In this document: one piece after another, positions 22,595 through 34,300 of the stretch
Numbering within the stretch: the first letter of the stretch is position 1
Layout of the letters: every line of letters begins with the position of its first letter
Assembly: GCA_035772735.1 (NCBI GenBank)
Contig: JASDFA010000001.1
Span: forward strand, 94,451,501-94,515,500
From: Datura wrightii
Lineage: Eukaryota; Streptophyta; Magnoliopsida; Solanales; Solanaceae
Direction: 5' to 3'
Length of the DNA stretch: 64,000 bases
Notes under the pieces: model-generated
What the model was told of the DNA's origin: nothing
The model's database searches: none
The model's input: the letters and a program-made list of their open reading frames with translations, nothing else
Made by a program: the position numbers and the translations under genes

Positions 22595-23993
22595 CTAGTC
22601 CTTCACGCCCTCCTTGCTTTTGGATGTGACACAAGATTCTTCTACTTGATTTCGAAATTTTTGAAGAAATATTTCTATGTCCATTTCTTCTGTGCTATTA
22701 ACACTCTGAGACTCCCCTGCTAGGCAGTTGTCTTCTTCTTCATTGGAAGTGGCCATGGACATGTTGTCTGAGAAATCTATTCCCAAATGTTTTACAAGAT
22801 TTTTTTTAACTTCTTCAATGTATGAAGTAAGAAGTTCTGATTTGGAGATTGCTCCCTTCTTCATCTGTAATTTCCTGGATATTTGTTTAAAAGGATTAAT
22901 CTCATCTTTTTTCGGTATAACCTCTGTCTGTCTTTTACTGGCTTCAATGGACACATTAATTGAGTCTATAATCTCTCTTCCATGAAGTTTCCCTTCCGCA
23001 TCTTTGTGGAATAATTTCCTTTTAAATTTTATATATAATTTTCTTTTTAGGCAAGGGAATCCTCCCACACTATTTTGAACTTCTATTGTCCATTTCATTA
23101 TCCATGGAATAGGAATTCTGTAAAGAAGTACATCAAAGATATCCCTTAAAATATATATCTTCCTGTTGCAATTGAGCTATTTTGGGTGAAACATCCATCC
23201 ATTCATAATATAGTTTTTTATAGTCTTCAGGAAGAATATTCAAAGTTGGACTATACAAAGTCCACCATTTACAAAACCAATTTGGTATATGTTATTTAAA
23301 ATTATTAGAACATATCTTAATGAACCATGAATGTTTCTTATTAGCATTTTCATATAATAGGGTTTTATTAAAGCTTTCGATATAATCCCAGTAATTGAAT
23401 TTAACTGTAACCTTTTGTTCAGAGTGCGTATATTCCTTCTCTCGCATAGTGCTGATTCCCCATTCTTCTGGGGTGAATATCTTTTTTATTATAATCTTTG
23501 AAAAGTTATAAACTTTTTTGGTATTCGGGGGGTAAAAATGCTGAAATTCCGCAGACCCCATTGATGAGAGTATAATCTCATAATGCATTCTATATTTGTA
23601 AGTGGGAACGGCATAGGATGCCATATCAAAATATCTTGTCATTATTTGCCGGGGATCATCCTTCCATTGTAAATCTCTTGGCTCCAAAAGAAGTATTATT
23701 TCATGTTTCTCATTTTTATCATATACTTTTATACTTTCATTGGCTTCATCATTGACGATTGCAGAGTATGATGGTGGAGTATCACCTTGTGGTTGTCTAG
23801 ATTATATAAAATCCATGAATTCTTTGTACATTGGGTGATCTGTATTAATCCCTGATATTCCAGTGGAGGTCCCTGCAATGTTGGAGGTTATTAGCCTCTG
23901 ATTTCCTATTTGGGCCAAAATATTATTTCTATCAACTGATGCTCTTCCTCTCCCTCTTCCCCTATTAGAGGAAGAACTTGCTGATGGCCGCAC
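22595..23993 (-). pseudogene. EPRV-2 second ORF
   Basis: Remnant of the ORF also seen in EPRV-1. Frames: 23802-23993 (Arg/Gly-rich start, RGRGRGRAS), 23292-23687 (conserved Trp/Tyr-rich core, with FSKIIIKKIFTPEEWG matching the EPRV-1 ORF) and 22595-23098 (C-terminal part, Lys/Glu-rich, absent from the truncated EPRV-1 copy). Separated by stops near 23800, 23690 and 23100-23290. The C-terminus here shows how much is missing from EPRV-1. Function unknown. Confidence 0.72.
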
Positions 23994-24009
23994 TATCTGT
24001 ATTAAGAAA

Positions 24010-24546
24010 ATAAAGAGTTATTAACTTATATATTCTCTAGTAAGAAAATCTGGAAGACTATTATCTGTGCCCTTTTTATAATGTATTTCAAAATCAAATG
24101 GCGCTAATAAGGCTTGCCATCTAACAAACATTTGTTTAGAAACATCATGTTTAACATCTTTATTAAATATGAATTTTGTGGCCTAACAATAAGTTCTTAT
24201 AATAAATTTTTGATTATATAAATCTCCTTGGAATTTTAAAACACTTTTGACCATAGCCAAAATTTCTTTGGCCACCGTAGCATAATTTTTTTTGGCTACT
24301 ATTCCATTTTTCAGAATAAAATTGGATAAGATATTCTTGCTCTTTATTAGGGGAGACTTGTTTTAAAATTCCCCCATAGCCAATATCGGAGGCATCTGTT
24401 TCTACTATTTTTTTCCAATTTGGATTAGCTAAAGTAAGATAGGGTAGGTTATTAACCTTGGCTTTAATATGCTCGACTGCTCTGTATGCTTTTTAGACCA
24501 AGCTTTAGGATTCTTTTTAAGACGGTCACAAAGGATAGCAGTATCT
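24010..24546 (-). pseudogene. EPRV-2 RNase H remnant
   Basis: Translated fragments show the same blocks as the EPRV-1 RNase H (ETDAS near 24390-24400, and a C-terminal DFL-type end near 24035). Stops and shifts occur near 24190, 24295 and 24490. No long frame survives. Confidence 0.72.
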
Positions 24547-25529
24547 CTAGCTAAATCCTTTATAAAAGGAGAAATATAATTTAAGCTCTCTAACAATCGC
24601 TGGAGGCTGAGTTTTATCAGTAATTACATTAGGAAATTTAGAAACAAATTCAATACTTCTTTGAATATGAATAATCTTTCCTTTTTCAATATTGTGACCT
24701 AAAAATCCGACAGTTGTTTGAAAAATATGTATTTTTGGTTTAGATATGACCAAACCATTTTGAATAATAATCTTCTTGAATAAGTCAAGATGCTTGAAAT
24801 GCATTTCTAAGGTTTTAGAAAATACTAAAATATCGTCTGTATAAACAATGATAAAATTGCTAAAAGGATTAAAAATATCATTCATAATTTTTTGAAATTC
24901 TGAAGGGGCATTTTTTAACCCAAAAGGCATGACATTCCATTCATATTGTCCCATTGGAACATTAAAGGCTGTTTTATATTTATCTGGTTCAGAAATTTGA
25001 ATTTGCCAATATCCTGATTTTAGATCAAATTTTGAAAATATAATAGCATCATGAAGTCTATCTAATAAATCCTTCTTATTAGGAATATGATATCTAATCC
25101 ATTTTAAAACTTTGTTTAGGGGTTTATAATTTATTACCAATCTATGTACCCCTCTTTTCTGCTCTGCTTGTTTATTAACATAGAAAGCAGTGCAAGACCA
25201 TGGAGATTTTGAGGGCCTTATTAATCCCTTTTGGAGAAGAATATCATTTTTTTTTTGCATAAATCCAGATATTTTGAATTCATTTGGCAAGGTCTTGTCT
25301 TAGTAGGAATATTATCCTCAGAAAAGTTTTCCTCATAAGGAAGACTTACCACATGTTTTTTCCTTTTCCGAAAAATATTTGGGTGGTCTCCACATATTTG
25401 AAGTGAAAAGTGATTTTTCAAATTTTCTATTTTTTCCCTTATCTTGGGGTTTTGAAGAGTATCTTCTATCGTAATACTACAAATTTCATTTTTTAGAAAA
25501 TCAATTTGTTTTGATTTAGAAGAAATCAT
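24547..25529 (-). pseudogene. EPRV-2 reverse transcriptase
   Basis: Two frames (25221-25529 and 24547-25290) overlap around a frameshift near 25255. They cover the RT fingers, palm and connection. The palm has FSKFDLKSGYWQI and the active-site box reads YTDD instead of YIDD; both catalytic Asp remain. Alignable throughout to the EPRV-1 RT but clearly divergent. Confidence 0.85.
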
Positions 25530-25559
25530 AACTTTAATGTTATTAACATATTTTTAAAA

Positions 25560-26057
25560 AGGTTGGGAAATAAAATCAATTCTGATTTTCTTTTTTTGAA
25601 AAGTATCGATTATTCGATTTCATCCCATCTGGTAATTGGATATATATGCCAGAAAAAATACATGCCTAGAATTACCTCATTAGAGATGTTTTTTACTAGC
25701 ACAAATGATTCAGGAATACAAATATTATTTGTACAAATATAGGCTCTGAAAAATTTATAATTAATACCCATCTTTTGTCCACTTGCATTGTGGAGACTGT
25801 GAGTAGTTTTATGAAAATATCTTGAAGGTATTAGCCCTTCTTGTATACAGTTTAAATCAACTCTGCTATCAATTAAAGCAGTAAAATCTTTTTTTAAATT
25901 ATAATAAAAAAATAGTTATTTTTGCAATAGGTTTATGAGCTGTAATTAACTCAATTGTTCCCAAAAATGATTCTTTTTCTGTTGGAGAAATATTAGAAAT
26001 CTCCTGAAAATCATTTTGAAAAGTATTTGAAGTAATTGGAAAGTTTTCAATTAAAAC
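25560..26057 (-). pseudogene. EPRV-2 protease remnant
   Basis: Only fragments align with EPRV-1. At about 25868-25885 the minus-strand frame reads DSR where the aspartic protease motif should be DSG, so the active site is changed. Frame breaks are seen near 25560 and 25905. Downstream the CIQEGLIPSRYF block matches EPRV-1. Confidence 0.65.
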
Positions 26058-26640
26058 TTATTTTTCAGGGTGCTTACGGATCTCCTCTGCTCCTTCTATC
26101 AAAGAGATCCTTTCATCAAGGATCGTATTATGTCTTCTAAGAGAGGAAATTTTCTTTTTGAGATTCTCAATTTCTTCTATCAAATCTTGGATTGTAGTAG
26201 GAATATTATTCCTTTGGGACCTTTCTTTGAGCTGTCTTATTACCTCAGTCATGGTATAATCTTTATTTGGAGAGATAATTCCCTTAGAAGTATTGGTATC
26301 ACTTGTAGAGGCTTGCGTATTTCCAATCTTATCAATAATCCGAGATCTTAAATTGGAACCATCAATCGCTTTGAGAATTTCCATCAGATTGTCACTTGTC
26401 AAGATATTTATATTTAAGTCTTTAAACTATGAATATAACTAGTAAAATTCATCCTTGTCCTTATCTTCACAAGGTTGTCCAATTTGACATGGCAAACATT
26501 CCTCTTCTGATGAACTTACATAATTTTCATCATGAAGAATTCTTAAATCTTCACTTGTTGAGGATTCTTCAATATCTGAATGTTCTGATCCAGAATTCTC
26601 TGGTGAAGAGTTCAATAAAATTTTACACAATGAATCCTTG
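26058..26640 (-). pseudogene. EPRV-2 acidic and coiled-coil segment of the polyprotein
   Basis: Frames 26058-26402 (helical, IEEIENLKKKISSLRRHNTILDERI near its end) and 26439-26630 (acidic Ser/Glu-rich, with a CLPCQIGQPC cysteine motif). These match the region between zinc knuckle and protease in EPRV-1. Confidence 0.65.
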
Positions 26641-28430
26641 ATATTATCCTCTAAGTCAAGACTCTTAATCTTATCCTTGACCTTGCAGTCTTTTGCATAA
26701 TGACCTATTCTTCCGCATTTGTGACATGCATTGGATTTATTATTTTTCCAGAAATTCGATTCCTTATATTTTTTTTCCTTTTCTCATGCTTTTCTAAGCA
26801 TTTTTCCTTTCTTTCAGGCTTATAAGACCTCTTCCTATACTTTTCTTTAATTTTTTCTTTCGCCTTTTGTCTATAAGACTTTCTGGAGGTTTCGGGCATT
26901 TCAATTGCGAATTGTTCACAAAATTCCCCCAATTGTTATTTTTCATTAAGATGGTACCTTTTCATCTGTTGATTCAACTTTATCTCATTACATAAGGATA
27001 ACCCTTCTTGGGTACATACACATATTAATTTTCCATATGTCTAAGCTTCATAATATATACTTACTCCATCTCCTCTGAGGGCTTTTCTAACCCTTTCTGC
27101 AAATAAGGTGGGAAGCCCGTCTATAAATTTAGACTTCCAATGAGGGTTATTACACTCAGGGAGTTCCATTACCCTGGACAAGAATACAACCTTATACCAC
27201 CTAAAGGATGTCATGGTTTTGCACCAAAGGTTTTGGAGAATAGTCCTAATAGTCTCACTATTATCGGACCACCTTCCAGAAAAATGTTCTATAATAGTAT
27301 GGATTAAAGAATACACTATATTCGTTTCTGTTGTATCTCCTTCACTCTTGACAGCATTCAAAATTGTCATTCTCTAGACTTTAGTGAGATAATTATCACA
27401 CCATCTTTTAAGTTGTCCAGTAAATCCTGCTATATTCATATTAGCAATCTTACTTTCAGTATTATCGTTCGCCTTACAGACAGTACTGAACATTAATATT
27501 CTATGCATCAGTGTGTAAATCTTCCTATCAGTATAACCATCAATATTCCATTCATAGATCTCATTTCCACTGTAACTATTAAAGATATAAGTTTCCTGTT
27601 CTTCCAATAGAACATCTTGATGAGTTGGCCTAGGATAATAGTACATCCTTTGTACTTGCTTCCTAGCATGCTTCTCTGATATTTTATTAATCTCATCCTT
27701 TGGAATATCATTCCATTTATTGGTAGAAGTACCTTCTTCTAGGTCCAAAGGCTGGAGATAATCCCTTAAACTTCTTTTCCAATAAAGTCTCCAGGTCTGC
27801 CATATTTCCAAACCTAAAGTCTTTTACCTCTGGAGGGGGTTGGATACTAGGAGTAGCTTTAGGTATCACCTCTTTTCCTTCAGATATCCTTCCCTTCTTG
27901 AATTCTGTACACAAATTATCAATCTTCTCATGCAAAGAGAGAATATGTTCTCCTAGAATACTTACATAAATGTTTGTATAATTATTCTGTCTAATCAATA
28001 TTTGAATATGTTTAGCAGTGATTAAAGCAGTATCATTATCCATCATATTCACAAAAGCTGTAAAATGAACGATTTTATCACCTTTTTCAATTTGAAAAGA
28101 TTGTTGTGGAGGCAAAATTGATTTGGTGATTGTACCATTTGAGAGCTTATAATCATGCTCTAATATTATGATATAATCATAAATATATTTAGTCATAAAC
28201 CATGGGATAAAAGCGATTACTTTGTTTGCTCTTGAAAGATCATTACAAAAATCTTCCTAGAAAAACTTTTATTGGTTTTTATCAAAATTCTTAAAAAATT
28301 AATTTTAAAAGTGTTCCCATTTGGGTTGAAAAAACTCTTTTTGGACCCTTTTTCTTATTGAAGATCCTGGTGAGAAATCAAGTTTATTTTGTAGATCTAT
28401 ATAAACCAGTTGAAAAATTCATTTCAAAAA
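26641..28430 (-). pseudogene. EPRV-2 coat protein region with zinc knuckle
   Basis: Frames, 5' to 3': 27717-28196, 27374-27811, 27041-27370 and 26705-26932. The coat core motif GFTGQLKRWCDNYL lies near 27395-27435, and KFIDGLPTLFAERVRK near 27075-27125. The C-terminal CCHC knuckle (C-x2-C-x4-H-x4-C) reads through at 26685-26726 in a frame different from the basic stretch before it. At least four frame breaks. Confidence 0.8.
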
Positions 28431-28972
28431 GAGTAGGCTCCATATCAGGAGTCACAATATGATTTTCAATTTTAATGTAACATGATCATCTTTCACCTGG
28501 GAGTCAGATTTGTCTGATCTAGAAGTATCTTCTTCTCTGATTCGAGAAGTTGATGCTCTAGATGGTAGATCTACAATATAATCTGTAGGAGAGATATACG
28601 AAGAGTTAGATCTACGCATATAGGAATTAGATCAAAGCATTCTGGAAGATAATCCAATATCATCAGCATAATTCATTAGCATATTATCATTAAAACGGAT
28701 TTTAACAGTTCCATCAGGGGTCTGTTCAATTTCAGAAGTATCTAAAGAAATATTGTTTCTAGAGGGGCTGCTTCTTCAATCACCCATTCTTTTGAAAAAT
28801 CAATTTTGTCCCATTTTATAGGTCTTCTCGTTATAACCTTTGACCGACTAAAATTGATTTCAATCAAAATAGTCTCATTTTTGAAATCCATGATTTTGCA
28901 CATAGGATTCAAAGTATATAATGGTTTATAATAAATTCGATAACAGATACGTATAACCTCTGTACCAGGCAT
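28431..28972 (-). pseudogene. EPRV-2 movement protein, C-terminal part
   Basis: Continues the movement frame after the solo LTR; 28742-28972 aligns to the EPRV-1 block ending in RIYYK....LNP.C. The rest, down to about 28440, is broken by several stops. Confidence 0.65.
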
Positions 28973-28977
28973 ATAAT
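28973..28977. repeat. Target-site duplication ATAAT (left) of solo LTR
   Basis: ATAAT before the TG start; matching ATAAT at 30483-30487 after the CA end. Confidence 0.8.
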
Positions 28978-30482
28978 TGATCTTGGGCAGAATTGCATGC
29001 CCAAGTGATACACAAATGCTTCATTTCGACTTGCTTATCTATCATTATGTATATTCTCATGTGATTTTTAGTTAAATGTGAAGTTATACTAACCAACATG
29101 ATTTGTGTTATTTTGCAGGTAAAAGAAAATTTTGGGAAGCTAATATACATGTTGGTGAAGATCGGGAATGGACTTGGAAATAAGGAGTGAAAAATGACAA
29201 GGGAGAGCAGCAAAAATAAGGGCTCCGCGATGGAGCCGTGTCACGCTGCCATCGCGGAGGCATTCTGCCTCGGATGAATTAATTTTTTCAAATTTCAGTG
29301 GAGGCTCGCGTTACCTTCGTGACACAGAGGCAGTGCTCCGCGATGCACTCCGTGTCACGTTGAGTGTAATTACCTGGAACCTCAAGTTCCAGTGAAGGTG
29401 CGTGATAGCACCGTGGCACGGAGGCAAGGCTCCGCGATGCAAGTCGTGCCACGTTGAGGTGCATTTGCCTGGTAGCCGACTTCCAGTGAGGGTCCGCGAT
29501 ACCCCCGTGGCACGGAGGGAGTGCTCCGCAATACACTCCGTGTCACGTTGCTTGTTATTCCGAAAAAAATTCTCAAGAGTATAAATAGCACACTAGGTTT
29601 TATTTTAAACATTCTGACTTGGTTGAGCAAGAACGTGGGTTACATGCAGTTGAGAGGACGAAAATTCTAGGGCTCTTCTCTTTCTCTTTCTCTTTAATCT
29701 CAATTGTTTGTATGAATTCTACTTATTTGATAATGTTTAATTCACAAATGAGTGGCTAAATTCACTTCTTGCTGAGGTTAAGAACAATTGTAGTGGAATG
29801 TAATTGTTGATCATTTCAGTTTTCATCTTTTCTTCAATGGTTGTTCTATCAATTCTTGTTTTTACTGCATTAATGTTTAACCAATGTTAATGTATATCTA
29901 GAAATTCAATTTTGATTTTGAAAAGGAAAGAAATTGGAAAGATGTGAATTGGTAGGATATGATCTTTTCTTAGCTGTAAAAAAAATTGAGAAAAGATTTA
30001 CATTCAAAATAGAAATATATCTGAAAGTCTTATTAGTCAATTAAGGAATCGGTTATGTACGGCTAGAGCATGAAATTCTTTTATCACAGAAATGTAGATT
30101 AAGGTTCATGATTCTTAAATTGGATAGGAGTTGAAAGATCCAATCCATAGGCAATAATTATTGACTAGCAACCGAAGAAAAGATTAGCTGAATTGAATTG
30201 ATAAATTGCTTCCCTGCATGTTTGTTTTAAACTCAGCTTGTTCATTGCTATTGTTCAGACTCAAATTATAATCTTAACTTAGATTTTTATCACGTAGTAA
30301 ACTTTAACTCTCAAAACATTATTTATTTGGTTGTCTGCATTCATAAAGATAGAGTTCACTGGCACTTAAGTTAATTAATACCGTAGTTCAGTCCCTGTGG
30401 GATCGATACTTGGCTTGAAATAAGCCACTTTACTACTTGTTCGACCACGTGCACTTGCGTATAGTCACCACAGCACCGAACA
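28978..30482 (+). mobile_element. Solo LTR (about 1.5 kb) inside the EPRV-2 movement gene
   Basis: Starts TGATCTTGGGC, ends CACCGAACA, and is flanked by 5-bp duplications; it interrupts the movement frame exactly. A TATA box (TATAAATAG) lies at about 29580-29588. The 3' part (CCCTGTGGGATCGATACTTG near 30393, GTGCACTTGCGT near 30450) resembles LTR ends of plant Athila/Tat-type Ty3 elements; that family call is tentative. No internal region, so it is a product of LTR-LTR recombination. Confidence 0.85.
29222..29550 (+). repeat. GC-rich tandem repeat inside the solo LTR
   Basis: Four units starting GCTCCGC at 29222, 29335, 29429 and 29523 (spacing 113, 94, 94). Each carries CCGTG(T/G)CACG-type words. 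It lies just upstream of the TATA box, so it is probably in U3. Confidence 0.85.
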
Positions 30483-30997
30483 ATAATCATAACCATGTAA
30501 TTTAATGCTTAATATTAAGGTATTCAAAAAAATTTCATCATTTAAAGAAACTTGCAAATTAGGATAAGCATTGAAATAAATAGGGCCATAGGCCAGACTA
30601 GTTTGAACTGTCCCTATAAGGGACTTCTTCCAGTTTTGGTTTCTACCATCTCGTAGAGTTGCTATGAATCTCTCTGGTAAGCCTCTCAAAGTAAGTGGCT
30701 TGAATGCAACTTGTACCAAACCAATATGCATAAATCTATAATTTTCCCTATAAGAGGCCAAATCACTTTCATTTAATAATCGAAAGGTTCCATGGTCAGA
30801 ATCAACAGTAATAGTTTCTTCTGTTGTTTAACAATTTGTTTAAAACCAAGTTTTTCAAAAGTACCCATCTGATATATTAATTTGGGCTGTATTTTTGGAA
30901 TAGTCCATTTATTAAGAAGATCCAAATTTTGAGGCATATCATATTCATCTTTTCTACTGTTTTTAACAGTAGAGTGTTTTCTAATAATATTCTTCAT
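30465..30997 (-). pseudogene. EPRV-2 movement protein, N-terminal part
   Basis: Frames 30773-30997 and 30465-30761 align with the first ~180 codons of the EPRV-1 movement protein (PQNLDLLNKWTIP block, then the LPERFIATLRDGR block). One frameshift lies near 30767. The ATG at 30997 follows a leader of only about 40 nt after the primer-binding site. The right-hand frame is truncated by the solo LTR. Confidence 0.78.
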
Positions 30998-31037
30998 AGA
31001 AAAAGTGTCGGACTAACACCACCTATAACTTCTGAGT

Positions 31038-31055
31038 AACATGGCTCTGATACCA
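31038..31055 (-). other. EPRV-2 tRNA-Met primer-binding site
   Basis: Minus strand reads TGGTATCAGAGCCATGTT, complementary to the 3' end of initiator tRNA-Met over 18 nt. It touches the inner edge of the 5' terminal repeat and defines the viral map origin. Confidence 0.9.
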
Positions 31056-31299
31056 TAATTTCTAAAAGGATCGCTTTGATGAAACCGTCGGAACTTTTAC
31101 AGTCTTGGAGGTCAATTTACGAATTACGTAGCTCAGGCCATGACAAAACCTAACATCATCCCATAATGCCCTAACAACGCCTTCCACATGGCTATCACGG
31201 GCTTACAGGTACTACCGTCCAAAGGACAAGCTTTATTATAATCGGAGCTACAGTAACTATACCTCAGACTCGACCTCGAAATCATCGGAATAAAACTTT
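31055..31299 (-). repeat. Upstream 245-bp terminal repeat of EPRV-2
   Basis: Direct repeat of 21918-22162. It lies directly before the primer-binding site, as a 5' LTR would, but lacks the TATA box, which sits only near the other end at 22440. Confidence 0.92.
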
Positions 31300-31300
31300 T

Positions 31301-31326
31301 TTATATTTAAAAATTATTTTCTTATT
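31301..31326 (+). repeat. 26-bp direct repeat, right flank of EPRV-2
   Basis: Exact copy of 21458-21483, directly after the viral terminal repeat. Confidence 0.75.
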
Positions 31327-34300
31327 TCTTTTCTTTTATAATTCCTTTAACTAATAATATATATATATATATATATTAAAAGATGCATTAAATATTCATT
31401 GTTGAACTCAATTTTTGTTATATATTAATTTAAAGTTATTACACGAATTTAGTTTAATGATGTTTAGTTTAATTTCTTCATGAAATTTCTTGATTTTGAT
31501 ATATGTTCTCATTTATTATCTATAGTGTTTCGATTATTGTATTTTTTTATAATTAATTAATTTGTTTCCTGCGCATTCTGTATTGCTTTTCTTATTAATT
31601 GTCATAATTTTTTTTACTACTTTGATTTGTTACACTTAAATTGAGTGTCTTTCGAGAACAATCTCTCTATTTTCACAAGATAAAAATAAGATCCGCATAA
31701 AGTTTATTCTTCTCAATCCGTACTTATAAAATTAAGCTAATTTATTGTTATTATAAATTAAAAAAAAACTAATATATCCCTCAACTTTACAAATATACCC
31801 CCATAAAACCAATGGCAAAAGGGTTGGATGAATAAAGATTATTAATTAATTATTCTGAAAAAAAAATTTGAGTTTATACTTTGACCCACTTATATAATCA
31901 ACACAAAAGTGGAAATGAAGAAATAATTTATTTTTCTTTTTTTTTAAAAAAAAAAAGAAGCAAAAATTACAAAACGAGTTGACTTTTAAATTTTGGTCAC
32001 ATATTAGATTCAGAGTTAATTAGCTCACCTGTATCCAAAATTATTAATGGATGCAGTGGTCCAAAATTTAAAACAAAATAAGCATTTTATTTGAATTTTT
32101 ATTTTATAAATCTATACAACAAGAATTTTTGACAAAAATTCTTATATTCAAATTGTTTTAACAATGAATTACTAATGAGATGGACTAAGCACTTTTTATG
32201 TTTACATTAAATTAAATAATTTAAATTTAAGAGCTATGAATTGACGTAAAAATATATATCACGTAAAGTAATAATTAATTGGCAAATTAGGTTTATCTAC
32301 ACAATTTATTGGACTAAGCAATCCGAGAGATATTTTTAACGTGATGTAATATTGTCTGTTTATAGTTAAGTACGTATGATTTTAAAAAACCTTACATCGA
32401 TAAGATTATGTCTCGATCTTATATGTACTTTCTTTTTTCTTTTCAGCTATCAATGTAAGACTTTATTCATATACTTAAAAATAATCTTTCTCTCGAACTA
32501 AGTTCCACGTGATTCATTACCACACTATAACAATATTTTTATTATATTATATAGAAGAGTAAAGATGTGGAATGACCAAGGGTATTATTGTCATTTCAAT
32601 AAAAAAATCTATAAGCTTCAACATTTGTTCATAAATTTTTAATGACAAAATCACCAAACCTTTTCTCTTAAATATCAATCATATCTCAAGTAGTATGATA
32701 TCTCATGTGAACCCCACAATTTCCATCACAACTTTCAAATGCTTTGTATCAATCCTAATTAATTTTGATTATTCTATATTTATGGGGGTATTTGCAAGGT
32801 GAAAATAATCATTTTTATTGCCTTTTTATGTGGTGAAATTTTAATTTTATTTTACTCAAATAAAAATATCCACAAGCAAGTAGAATTAAGTTTTTCTTTG
32901 CACATTTAATTAATTTACAAATTAACTATTATAGTAAAATAATAAAAAAAAATAAAAATATATTAGAAAATTTCTAAAAAAAACATTCATTTAATCACAC
33001 TATTCGAAAATAATTTCAAGTTAAAAATTTTCACAACTTTTAAAGATAATTTTAAAAATATATTTTGGTAAACCTTAAAGTAGGTGATGTGACACCTCTT
33101 TTAAGCTAAAAAAAGTATTTATATAAAATTATTTTTTAACTCCTCTTCTTCTTGTTGTTTTTGTTGTTGTTGCTTATGTTCTTCTTCATTTTAGAATAAT
33201 TGGTGGAAAAAAAATTGAATTCACCTGATTCACACATTTTTTGGACTTGATTTTGCTTGTGTAGCACTGGCATTACTTTCGAGGTGATTTTTGATCATTT
33301 CGTAAGTAAACATTATTATTTTATGTGTATTATTAATGTGCTTAAAGCTCTGTTTTCCATCAGCTTCAGTAGCAATTTTAGTTTTTGCAACAACTGAGTA
33401 AGCTTTTATATGAAACGCTGTTGATTTTTTTTTTTTTGCAATGGCTAATAATGAAGTTGCAACAATAGTTGAAATTACTACAATATTTGCAAAAATTGCT
33501 TCAACTGTTGCAATTTCTTTATTAGTTGTCATAACAACTAAGTTTATATAAAAAACTTCTATTTTCACAAAAAACTAATAATAGCATGAATTCTCAATTA
33601 TTTTCGCATCACATTTAAATCGAAATGGTCAACTAACCATGCCAACTGATTTTTCTTTCAATACACTTCTAGTTTACTTTCGCATGTAATTTCATCATCA
33701 TGTTCATATTTATATACTACAAACAGGAGGAAAAAAATGATAGCCTTTTACGTAAATATTTATAATTCGCTTTCATTGTAGTAATATGAAGATATTGAAT
33801 CTTTCCATAATTTATAATCTCACTATGATTTTTTTCTCAATGCTTTTGAAACTTACAAGTTTCTTTTTGAGACTTACTACAACACCAATATTATGAATAA
33901 TTTCATTCCTCCAGGTAGTAACTCATTAGCTCTTCCAGAACTCTCAGTTAGTTTTGTACTTCCACAAATTCCATAACATCATCCATATGATGAACATCTC
34001 CTTCAAGGAGAAAATCATATAATAGGTCATGATAAAATATATTATAGGCAAGACTTATTTCTTGCTTTTACCCTTTGGTAATCCATCATAAAACATACCA
34101 CAATATTAGTGATGTACTAAAAGGACTTGATCAATGACCATTTATATCAAAATAGAATTTCTTTATTTCTCTTAAACCTCTTGTAGAAGTGAGTTGTGAC
34201 ATTTATCCAACCATACATGTGCATATTCTTGTCCATAATTTTTTGTCACATCTTGACACATTCGCTTTCAAGGACGGTCGAACATTTACAATGTTTATCA

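Larger units (their letters stand above)
21918..31299 (-). mobile_element. Endogenous pararetrovirus 2 (Caulimoviridae-type), LTR-like provirus
   Basis: A second provirus on the minus strand, distinct from EPRV-1. Order 5' to 3': 245-bp terminal repeat, tRNA-Met primer-binding site, movement protein (split by a solo LTR), coat, zinc knuckle, coiled coil, protease remnant, RT, RNase H, second ORF, promoter region, second 245-bp terminal repeat. No integrase. Terminal repeats of an integrated pararetrovirus resemble the quasi-LTRs described for petunia vein clearing virus. The coding part is heavily decayed. Confidence 0.88.

Noticed and set aside
29222..29550. Regularly spaced GC-rich repeats resembling a CRISPR array
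   Set aside because: This is plant nuclear DNA and the units are long, imperfect and contiguous. It is an LTR minisatellite.
33230..33568. 112-codon minus-strand ORF
   Set aside because: No homology recognised; it lies in AT-rich repeat-like DNA with a T-rich tract and has low-complexity composition.
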